Of a stretch of 11,168 nucleotides of DNA, positions 5,119 through 11,011 are shown piece by piece. Location: positions 1 to 11,168 of the forward strand of contig DASSJT010000179.1 of NCBI GenBank assembly GCA_035691065.1. The letters are read 5' to 3'. This DNA is from DASSJT01 sp035691065. Lineage in GTDB: Bacteria > Actinomycetota > Actinomycetes > Actinomycetales > Dermatophilaceae. Below the pieces are notes generated by a model. It did no database searches and was not told the DNA's origin. It saw nothing but the letters and a program-made list of their open reading frames with translations. How positions within the stretch are numbered: position 1 is the stretch's first letter; every line of letters begins with the position of its first letter. A program made the position numbers and the translations under genes.

Positions 5119-7116
5119 GGTCTTGGCGAGGGCGTCGCCGGCCTCGATCCGGCCCCAGACTCCGGCCAGTCGGAAGGCGCTGTTGCCGCCCGGCTCCCCG
5201 ACCGGGCCACCATCGACCAGGTCGAGCCATCCCAGAAACGGCAGCCGCCCGATCTCGGCCAGCCCCTGGGCCACCGAGCTCACCAGCTGCGGGTGTCGCC
5301 GGGACGGGATCGCCACCACGCCGGTCGGGCGGTCGGCCCAGCCCCACTGGGCGAGCACGCCAACGCAGGCGCGCAGCACCTCCGGGGCAGCCGGAGCATC
5401 GTCGCGGAGCAGCCTCCGGAGGGCCTGGCCCCAGCCCAGGTCGCTGAGCCGCGCGAGGGCGCGCCCGGGCAGCAGCGCGGCGTCGGCCGGAATCTTTCCT
5501 CGCACCGGCACGCCAAGCCGCTCCATGCCGGTGGGCCACTGGACCCGCGGCTCGACGTCACTGCCGGCCCGCTCCAGTCGGCCCCGGGCGGTGGTGACCG
5601 CAGCTGCGGGGATGTCGGTGGGGAACCAGGGACCAGCACACGCGTCGCACCGACCGCACGGCGCTGCGGTTGGGTCGTCGAGAGACTCCTGGAGGAACGC
5701 CATGCGGCAGGTGTCGCCGGTCTCGTAGCGGAGCATCAGCGACTGCTCGTGCGCCCGAGCGGCGGACACCCGCGCGTAGCGCTCGGCATCGTAGGTCCAC
5801 GGCACGCCGGTCGCCGTCCATCCGCCGCTGACGCGGGCCACCGCGCCGTCGACGTCGAGGACCTTCAGCAGGAGCTCCAGCCGGGTGCGGCGGATGTCGA
5901 CGATGGACTCCAGCGCCGGGGTCGAAAGCGGACGGGACGAGCCCGCGAGCGCGGTCAGCACCGCATCGGCCTGCTCCTGCCGCGGCATCGAGGCCGAGGC
6001 GAAGTAGGCCCAGATGTCGCGGTCCTCCGGGCCGGGAAGCAGCAGGACGTCGGCTCGCTCGGTGGCCCGCCCGGCACGACCCACCTGCTGGTAGTAGGCA
6101 ACCGGTGAGGATGGTGCACCGAGGTGGAGAACGAAGCCGAGGTCGGGCTTGTCGAACCCCATGCCGAGCGCACTCGTGGCAACCAACGCCTTGACCTGGT
6201 TGTCGCGCAGTGACCGCTCGAGCTCCTCGCGCTCGGCAGGGTCGGTGCGCCCCGTGTAGGGACGGACGTCGTGCCCGGCTTCCTGCAACGCGGCGGCGAC
6301 GTCCTCGGCGCCGGAGACGGTGAGGGTGTAGATGATCCCGCTCCCGCTGAGACCGCCCAGGTGGGCCACCAGCCAGGCCAGCCGCTGCTCCGGTGAGGTC
6401 AGGGGGAGCACCCCCAGCCGCAGGGAGTCGCGCGCCAGCCCGCCCCTGAGCGTGCTCACCTCGTGTCCGCCGACGCCCAGCTGCTCGACGACGTCAGAGA
6501 CGACGCGGGCGTTGGCCGTGGCAGTGGTCGCGAGCACCGGCGTGCCCTGCGGCAACGCGGTCAGCAGGTCGCGGATGCGCCTGTAGTCGGGACGGAAGTC
6601 GTGCCCCCAGTCGCTGATGCAATGGGCCTCGTCGATGACCAGCAGCCCGCATCGACGGGCGAGGTCGGGCAGCTGCTCGTCACGGAAGCGCGGGTTGTTG
6701 AGCCGCTCCGGGCTGACCAGGAGCACGTCGACCTGGTCACGAGCCAGGGCAGCGCTCACCTCGCCCCACTCCTCGGCGTTGGCCGAGTTCATGGTCACGG
6801 CTCGGATGCCGGCCCGCCGTGCCGCAGCGATCTGGTCGCGCATGAGCGCCAGCAGCGGCGAGATGATGACCGTGGGCCCGGCTCCCTGGGCCCGGCGCAG
6901 CGTCGTGGCCACGAAGTAGACGGCCGACTTGCCCCAGCCCGTGCGCTGCACCACCAGGACCCGCTGCCGCGCCTCGACAAGTGCCTCGACAGCCTCCCAC
7001 TGGCCATCGCGGAAGCGGGCCTCGGGGTGACCCACGAGGCGGCGCAGGGCGGCGGCCGCAGCCTCTGCAACGTCGTCTGCCCGGACCACGTCGCCTGCCG
7101 CGAGGGGAGAGCTCAT
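4981..7116 (-). CDS. recQ: RecQ-family ATP-dependent DNA helicase with C-terminal phosphoribosyltransferase-like domain
   Basis: This 711-aa superfamily 2 helicase unwinds DNA 3'-5' in repair and recombination. Visible motifs are the FRDGQ motif 0 (35-39), Walker A TGWGKS (59-64), the DEAH box with VIDEAHCISDWGHDFRPDYR (160-179), motif III ATTATAN (196-202), GMGFDKPD (318-325), arginine-finger motif VI QVGRAGR (344-350), and a zinc site C470...C487-C490-C493. No HRDC domain is seen. Instead, residues from about 540 resemble a ComF-like phosphoribosyltransferase: VVAIPSRRHPQL (600-611), NSAFR, and VLLVDDRVSSRWTM (674-687), but the Thr-Gly usual in the PRPP loop is Ser-Arg. The start ATG 7116 is chosen because a promoter abuts it and the N-terminus matches RecQ; the frame stays open to 7413 only as an antisense shadow. 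It is divergent from the thioesterase gene and overlaps yczE at its 3' end. Confidence 0.95.
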   Translation of the reverse strand: MSSPLAAGDVVRADDVAEAAAAALRRLVGHPEARFRDGQWEAVEALVEARQRVLVVQRTGWGKSAVYFVATTLRRAQGAGPTVIISPLLALMRDQIAAARRAGIRAVTMNSANAEEWGEVSAALARDQVDVLLVSPERLNNPRFRDEQLPDLARRCGLLVIDEAHCISDWGHDFRPDYRRIRDLLTALPQGTPVLATTATANARVVSDVVEQLGVGGHEVSTLRGGLARDSLRLGVLPLTSPEQRLAWLVAHLGGLSGSGIIYTLTVSGAEDVAAALQEAGHDVRPYTGRTDPAEREELERSLRDNQVKALVATSALGMGFDKPDLGFVLHLGAPSSPVAYYQQVGRAGRATERADVLLLPGPEDRDIWAYFASASMPRQEQADAVLTALAGSSRPLSTPALESIVDIRRTRLELLLKVLDVDGAVARVSGGWTATGVPWTYDAERYARVSAARAHEQSLMLRYETGDTCRMAFLQESLDDPTAAPCGRCDACAGPWFPTDIPAAAVTTARGRLERAGSDVEPRVQWPTGMERLGVPVRGKIPADAALLPGRALARLSDLGWGQALRRLLRDDAPAAPEVLRACVGVLAQWGWADRPTGVVAIPSRRHPQLVSSVAQGLAEIGRLPFLGWLDLVDGGPVGEPGGNSAFRLAGVWGRIEAGDALAKTLGRDGGPVLLVDDRVSSRWTMTVAGQALRRAGADAVLPFALAIDG

Positions 7117-7123
7117 GCCCGAC

Positions 7124-7155
7124 ACGGTATGCCGGGCCGCGGACACCGCTGCCAA
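7124..7155 (-). promoter_or_regulatory. Putative recQ promoter
   Basis: On the minus strand TTGGCA (7150-7155) matches TTGACA at five of six positions. Downstream lie CATACC (7126-7131, 18-bp spacer) or TACCGT (7124-7129, TANNNT, 20-bp spacer; 7 bases before the ATG at 7116). Either choice gives a leader of only a few bases or none. The -35 overlaps the -10 of the divergent thioesterase gene. Confidence 0.45.
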
Positions 7156-7158
7156 GAT
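7153..7158 (+). promoter_or_regulatory. -10-like element of the thioesterase gene (leaderless)
   Basis: CAAGAT lies at -12 to -7 from the ATG at 7165, keeping A at position 2 and T at position 6 of TANNNT. No Shine-Dalgarno sequence is present. It shares three bases with the putative recQ -35 on the other strand. Confidence 0.4.
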
Positions 7159-7164
7159 GTCCAC

Positions 7165-7647
7165 ATGCCCTCCGCCGACGTCTCCCCTGACTCGATGCCC
7201 ACCGGGGCCCACTACCGCGTCGACGTGCCCTTGCGCTGGAGTGACATGGACGCCTATGGGCACGTCAACAACGTGCAGTTCCTCCGGCTGCTCGAGGACG
7301 CTCGCGTCATCGGGTTCAGGGAGTGGTTCGGGCAGGACCGCGCCCTGGTTGACGAGGGCGTGCTCGTGGTCCGTCACGAGATCGAGTACCTCGCCCCGCT
7401 CACGTTCCGCCACGCGCCGATCAGCGTCGACATGTGGGCCACCCGGATCAGCGGGGCCACCTTCGACCTCGCCTACGAGGTGCGGGACCCCGACTCAGTG
7501 GGCAGCACCGTCTACGCGCGAGCCGAGACCACCCTGGTCCTGTACAGCTTCGGCTCGGAGGCGCCGCGGCGCATGGCTCCCGACGAGCGCGACGTCCTGA
7601 AACGGCACGAGGGCGACCCCGTCGGGTTCCGGTGGCGCCGGCGATGA
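7165..7647 (+). CDS. Acyl-CoA thioesterase, 4HBT/FadM-like hot-dog protein
   Basis: The 160-aa product is a single hot-dog domain, the usual length for 4-hydroxybenzoyl-CoA-thioesterase-like enzymes, which hydrolyse acyl- or aroyl-CoA in the cytosol. The N-terminal motif RWSDMDAYGHVNNVQFLRLL (24-43) is diagnostic; Asp29 corresponds to the catalytic Asp17 of Pseudomonas 4HBT, GHVNN follows on the central helix, and Glu44 continues that helix. Residues 66-130 form the beta-sheet (VVRHEIEYLAPL, TTLVLYSFG). The natural substrate cannot be told from sequence. The ATG at 7165 is supported by CAAGAT just upstream; the frame is open further upstream only antisense to recQ. It overlaps the next gene by four bases (ATGA), so the two are co-translated. 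Its promoter is intertwined with that of recQ. Confidence 0.9.
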   Translation: MPSADVSPDSMPTGAHYRVDVPLRWSDMDAYGHVNNVQFLRLLEDARVIGFREWFGQDRALVDEGVLVVRHEIEYLAPLTFRHAPISVDMWATRISGATFDLAYEVRDPDSVGSTVYARAETTLVLYSFGSEAPRRMAPDERDVLKRHEGDPVGFRWRRR

Positions 7648-8291
7648 ACGAGCAGACCGAGATGAACGAGCTGCTCTTCCCCGACCACCGGGAGCTGGTC
7701 GACCTCGGCAGGTATGCCGTGCGGGCCAAGTCCGTGGACGAGTCCGGCGCCATGCGGCTCCAGTCCGCCGGGACCGCCTTGGCGGCCTACGTCTGCGTCC
7801 TGCCCGGATCTGGCCTGATGGGGGAGGGAACCGTGCTCGGCCTGCGGGTGGTGGCGCTCGCGGAGCCGGCCACCGTCGACGTGACGGTTCCGCTGGGTGC
7901 CATCACCGACCGGGTGGCGCGGGATGCCGCTGCCCGCGCCCTGCCGGTGCCACCCACCCGCGTGCGGGTTCCTTGGGCGGCACTGTCGCCGCCGCGCTCG
8001 GGATGGGAGCGTGTGGGGGTCGTCTCCAGCGAGGACGTGGCAGCCGCAGCCCGGGAAGGCATCGCCGCCGTCGCCGAGGGAGCGCCGCAAGGGTCGGGCG
8101 GGCATGCGGTGACCGCCCTGCGGGCGCTCACCTGGCGATCGCTGACCACGACGGCACCCGCCTTCGCCTCGGGCGGCGCGTTCGCGGCATACGCCCTGGG
8201 TTTCCTCGTGCCCGGCAGCGAGGTGACGGTCTTTGAACACGGCCGGTGGACCCGGCTCACGACGGCGGCCGGGCACGTGCTGATCCGCTGA
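7644..8291 (+). CDS. Conserved hypothetical protein coupled to the thioesterase
   Basis: I do not recognise a functional domain in this 215-aa protein. Its ATG overlaps the stop of the thioesterase gene (ATGA), which implies reinitiation and a related role. Codon use is the same as in neighbouring genes, so it is real. It is rich in Ala, Val and Gly, lacks a signal peptide and clear membrane spans (AFAAYALGFLV near 178-188 is short), and has scattered tryptophans in VPWAALSPPRSGWERVGVV (109-127), ALTWRSL and RWTRLTT. The C-terminus, GSEVTVFEHGRWTRLTTAAG, reads like beta strands. From memory, M. tuberculosis has a protein of nearly the same size (Rv2474c) beside a 4HBT-like thioesterase (Rv2475c), so this is probably a conserved actinobacterial pair. 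A second in-frame ATG lies at 7662. The stop is one base from that of the convergent phosphodiesterase. Confidence 0.85.
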   Translation: MNEQTEMNELLFPDHRELVDLGRYAVRAKSVDESGAMRLQSAGTALAAYVCVLPGSGLMGEGTVLGLRVVALAEPATVDVTVPLGAITDRVARDAAARALPVPPTRVRVPWAALSPPRSGWERVGVVSSEDVAAAAREGIAAVAEGAPQGSGGHAVTALRALTWRSLTTTAPAFASGGAFAAYALGFLVPGSEVTVFEHGRWTRLTTAAGHVLIR

Positions 8292-8292
8292 G

Positions 8293-9096
8293 TCAGGCCG
8301 CCGGTCGCTCGAGGGGCCGGCCGCGCTCGGCGAGCACATCGCGGAGGGTGTCGATCCTGTCGGTCACGATGCCGTCGACCCCCAGGTCGAAGAGCCGGCG
8401 CATCTCGTCGGCGTCGTCGATCGTCCAGACATGCACGTGCTTGCCCAGGCGGTGGGCGCGCTCGACCAGCCGCTCGGTGACCAGGGGCACGTCACGCGGA
8501 CCGACGCGGTGGCTCGCGGGGACCTGCAGCACTGGCGCCGGCGTCGCCATGAGCCGGTGCAGCAGCCAGGGGCCGAACCGCATCGCCGCGACGCCGACGC
8601 TTCCGGCCGCGGTGGCCACGCCTGGCCCCAGCAGGCGGCGAACCCGGCGCAGCCGCCGCTCCGAGAACGACGCCAGGCAGACCCGGTCAGCCGCGTCGTG
8701 CTCCCAGATCGTGCGAACCAGGGGCTCGATCGCGCCCGAGGACTTCACGTCGATGTTGATGCGGGCCTGGGGGAACTCCTCGAAGAGCTGCGAGAGCAGC
8801 GGTATCGCCTCGATGCCGTTGATGCGGGCCTCACGGACGGTGGCCAGCGGCTGCTCGGCGATCAGCCCGGTGCCATCGCTGACCCGGTCCAGCCGCGAGT
8901 CGTGGAACGCCAGGACGTGCCCGTCGGCAGTGGCGTGGACATCGGTCTCGAGGTACCGGTAGCCCATGGCGACGGCGTTGCGGAAGGCGGGCAGGGAGTT
9001 CTCCAGCCCGCGGTTGGGCGGGTACCCCGCCCCACCCCGGTGGGCCAGCCCGACCGGGGTGGTGGCGTCGAGGTAGGCGAAGTCCGCGGCCCGCAC
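8293..9096 (-). CDS. glpQ: Glycerophosphodiester phosphodiesterase
   Basis: This 267-aa TIM-barrel enzyme hydrolyses glycerophosphodiesters to glycerol-3-phosphate and an alcohol. Family motifs are in order: AHRGG with His19-Arg20, Glu32-Asn33 (ENSLPAF), metal-binding Glu50 and Asp52 in LETDVHAT, His65-Asp66 (FHD), Asp116 and Lys118 in NIDVKS, Trp224 in HVWTIDD and VDGIVTD near 240-246. All expected catalytic and metal residues are present. There is no signal peptide, so it acts in the cytosol, unlike the secreted enterobacterial GlpQ; the symbol is only a family label. The GTG at 9096 is chosen because TAGCGT lies at exactly -12 to -7 and the conserved domain starts soon after. It follows the alpha-glucosidase gene by 22 bp on the same strand, so read-through as well as its own promoter is likely. 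Confidence 0.92.
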   Translation of the reverse strand: MRAADFAYLDATTPVGLAHRGGAGYPPNRGLENSLPAFRNAVAMGYRYLETDVHATADGHVLAFHDSRLDRVSDGTGLIAEQPLATVREARINGIEAIPLLSQLFEEFPQARINIDVKSSGAIEPLVRTIWEHDAADRVCLASFSERRLRRVRRLLGPGVATAAGSVGVAAMRFGPWLLHRLMATPAPVLQVPASHRVGPRDVPLVTERLVERAHRLGKHVHVWTIDDADEMRRLFDLGVDGIVTDRIDTLRDVLAERGRPLERPAA

Positions 9097-9102
9097 AGGA
9101 CC

Positions 9103-9108
9103 ACGCTA
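9103..9108 (-). promoter_or_regulatory. -10 element of the phosphodiesterase gene (leaderless)
   Basis: The minus strand reads TAGCGT at -12 to -7 from the GTG at 9096, a full match to TANNNT. It lies in the 22-bp gap after the alpha-glucosidase stop, and no Shine-Dalgarno sequence precedes the GTG. A -35 would lie inside the end of the upstream gene and is not obvious. Confidence 0.5.
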
Positions 9109-9118
9109 CGACGCCGGC

Positions 9119-10834
9119 TCAGTCGACGTGAGCCCAGACCGTGGTGTCAGTGGGAATCAGGCCTTCGTCGGTGAGCGGACCCGAGGCGACCAGAACCCTG
9201 GCGCCGGCCGGCAACGGCACTGGCTCCGACCCGAGGTTGGCAACCACCACGGTCGCCGTCTCGTCGGCCGATCCGAGCGGTCCCGCGTTGCGGAAGGCCA
9301 CGACGTCGCCGGGGTACTCCTTGAGCCAGTCGAGGTCGCCAAGGCCCAGGCCCAGCGCCCGGCGCGAGGACAGGAGGCTGCGGTACAGCTCCAGGGTGGA
9401 GCCCTCCACACCTTCCTGCTGGTCGACGGCATACTCGCCGTAGATGGCCGGCTGGGGCAGCCAGGTCTCGGCGCTCGGGCCGAACCCGAACGCCGGGGCG
9501 TCCTTCTTCCAGGGGAACGGGATTCGACAGCCGTCGCGGCCGAGCTCGGTGCCCGAGGTGCGGTGGAAGGTCGGGTCCTGGCGGTAGTGGTGGGGCACCT
9601 CCGTGGAGTCGGGCAGCCCGAGCTCTTCGCCCTGGTAGAGGTAGGCGCTGCCCGGGAGGGCCAGCATCAGCGCCGTGGCGGCTCGGGCCCGCTTCAGCCC
9701 GAGCTCGCGGTCCGGCTGGGGGTCGTCGACCCCGATGCCGTTGGGCCGTCGGTCGCCGACGGGCAGGCCCAGGCGGGAGGCGTGGCGGACCACGTCGTGG
9801 TTGGACAGCACCCAGGTGCTGGGCGCGCCGACGCCGTCCGCAGAGCGCAACGACGCCTCGATCACCTCGCGCAGGCGCTCCGCCTCCCACGGGCAGTCGA
9901 GGAAGTCAAAGTTGAACGCCTGGTTGAACTCGTCCTCGCGCACGTAGCGGACGAGGCGCTCGGTCGGCTTGACCCACGCCTCGGCGCACATCATGCGATC
10001 GGGCTTGCCATAGGAGTCCAGCACCGCACGCCACTCGCGGTAGATGTCGTGCACGCCGTCCTGGTCCCACATCGGCGCAGCGCCGGTGGGCCGCTCGGGG
10101 ATCAGCTCCTGCTCCTTGGACCAGTCCGGGAGCCCGTCGCGCTTGACGAGGCCGTGTGCGACGTCGACGCGGAAGCCGTCGACTCCCCGGTCGAGCCAGA
10201 AGCGCAGGACCGAGAGGAACTCCTCGCGCACCTGCGGGTTGGACCAGTTGAAGTCCGGCTGCTTGGAGTCGAACAGGTGGAGGTACCACTGGCCGGGGGA
10301 TCCGTCGGCCTCGGTGACGCGGGTCCACGCGGTGCCGCCGAACACCGAGCGCCAGTCGTTCGGGGGCTCGCTGCCGTCGGCACCGCGGCCGTCGCGGAAC
10401 AGGTACCGCTCCCGCTCGGGGCTGCCCGGTCCGGCGGCGAGGGCGGCCTGGAACCACGGGTGTTCATCGGAGGAGTGGTTGGGCACGAGGTCCACGACCA
10501 CCTTGAGCCCCAGCTGGTGGGCCCGCTCGACCATGCGGTCGGCAGCCGCGAGGTCGCCGAACAGCGGGTCGATGTCGCGGTAGTCGGCGACGTCGTAGCC
10601 GGCATCTGCCTGCGGGGAGGTGAAGAACGGGGAGAACCAGATCGCGTCGACGCCGAGGGCCTTCAGGTAGCCGAGGCGCTCGGTGACCGCGGGAAGGTCG
10701 CCGATGCCATCACCGTTGCTGTCCGCCCAGGACCGGGGGTAGATCTGGTAGATCACCGCCTGGCGCCACCATTCGGCGCCGGGTCCGTGGGCCGGGTGGA
10801 CAAGGGAAGTCTGGAGAACGTCAGTCACGGGCAT
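9119..10834 (-). CDS. aglA: Alpha-glucosidase, glycoside hydrolase family 13
   Basis: The 571-aa enzyme hydrolyses alpha-glucosidic bonds of short malto-oligosaccharides or related sugars. The N-terminus WWRQAVIYQIYPRSWADSNG (22-41) is typical of GH13 alpha-glucosidases. Conserved regions follow: DLVPNH (115-120), GFRVDVAHGLVK with the nucleophile Asp224, MCAEAW with the acid/base Glu285, and VLSNHD with Asp347. All three catalytic residues are present and the protein has the usual full length with a C-terminal beta domain ending TTVWAHVD. DVAHGLVK is the variant I associate with the actinobacterial AglA type, although oligo-1,6-glucosidase or trehalulose-type specificity cannot be excluded. 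No signal peptide is visible, so it is intracellular. The ATG at 10834 has GAGAGAG five bases upstream; another ATG at 10838 is out of frame. The large palindrome at 10874-10906 suggests sugar-dependent repression. The haemoglobin gene lies upstream on the same strand. Confidence 0.95.
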   Translation of the reverse strand: MPVTDVLQTSLVHPAHGPGAEWWRQAVIYQIYPRSWADSNGDGIGDLPAVTERLGYLKALGVDAIWFSPFFTSPQADAGYDVADYRDIDPLFGDLAAADRMVERAHQLGLKVVVDLVPNHSSDEHPWFQAALAAGPGSPERERYLFRDGRGADGSEPPNDWRSVFGGTAWTRVTEADGSPGQWYLHLFDSKQPDFNWSNPQVREEFLSVLRFWLDRGVDGFRVDVAHGLVKRDGLPDWSKEQELIPERPTGAAPMWDQDGVHDIYREWRAVLDSYGKPDRMMCAEAWVKPTERLVRYVREDEFNQAFNFDFLDCPWEAERLREVIEASLRSADGVGAPSTWVLSNHDVVRHASRLGLPVGDRRPNGIGVDDPQPDRELGLKRARAATALMLALPGSAYLYQGEELGLPDSTEVPHHYRQDPTFHRTSGTELGRDGCRIPFPWKKDAPAFGFGPSAETWLPQPAIYGEYAVDQQEGVEGSTLELYRSLLSSRRALGLGLGDLDWLKEYPGDVVAFRNAGPLGSADETATVVVANLGSEPVPLPAGARVLVASGPLTDEGLIPTDTTVWAHVD

Positions 10835-10839
10835 CCATG

Positions 10840-10846
10840 CTCTCTC
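10840..10846 (-). promoter_or_regulatory. Ribosome binding site of the alpha-glucosidase gene
   Basis: The minus strand reads GAGAGAG ending five bases before the ATG at 10834. This is the clearest start in the window served by a purine-rich leader rather than by an adjacent -10 element, and it argues for ATG 10834 over the out-of-frame ATG at 10838. Confidence 0.5.
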
Positions 10847-10873
10847 GTGCGGGTGGTCGGGTCCAAGCCATTC

Positions 10874-10906
10874 TGCAAAATCTTGCTATGCGAGCAAAGA
10901 ATTGCA
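10874..10906. promoter_or_regulatory. Large imperfect palindrome, putative LacI-family operator/promoter of aglA
   Basis: Arms TGCAAAATCTTGCT (10874-10887) and AGCAAAGAATTGCA (10893-10906) flank a 5-bp centre and pair at 10 of 14 positions; the inner TTGCT/AGCAA and outer TGCAA/TTGCA match perfectly. The stretch is the most AT-rich in the window. TTGC/GCAA half-sites are typical of LacI-family sugar regulators such as MalR. On the minus strand CTGCAA (10902-10907) and CAAGAT (10880-10885), 16 bp apart, may be -35 and -10, which would place the operator on the promoter and give a leader of about 40 bases. Confidence 0.55.
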
Positions 10907-10939
10907 GGGTATGCCGGGAGGCCGTCAGCGCGCGGCAGT

Positions 10940-11011
10940 CGCCACGGCCGCCGAGGGTGGTCGACCGGGTCAGCGGTCGCCGCAGCCGGCGAGGGTGGTC
11001 GATCCGCTCAG
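10940..11011. repeat. Imperfect 34-bp direct repeat at the haemoglobin 3' end
   Basis: Units at 10940-10973 and 10978-11011 share 28 of 34 bases with a 38-bp period; the core GAGGGTGGTCGA is identical. The second unit covers the stop codon of the haemoglobin gene, so this looks like a small duplication of its 3' end. Within the second unit CGCCG-CAGC-CGGCG (10978-10991) can form a 5-bp hairpin, which might help end transcription, but there is no T-tract. The rest of 10835-11007 holds no gene that I can support. Confidence 0.6.

Noticed and set aside
7117..7413. N-terminal extension of RecQ by 99 residues
   Set aside because: It would be antisense to the thioesterase gene, lacks helicase homology, and a promoter lies at the ATG at 7116.
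10978..10991. Rho-independent terminator for glbO
   Set aside because: The stem is only 5 bp and no T-tract follows on the minus strand, so I list it only as a hairpin within the repeat.
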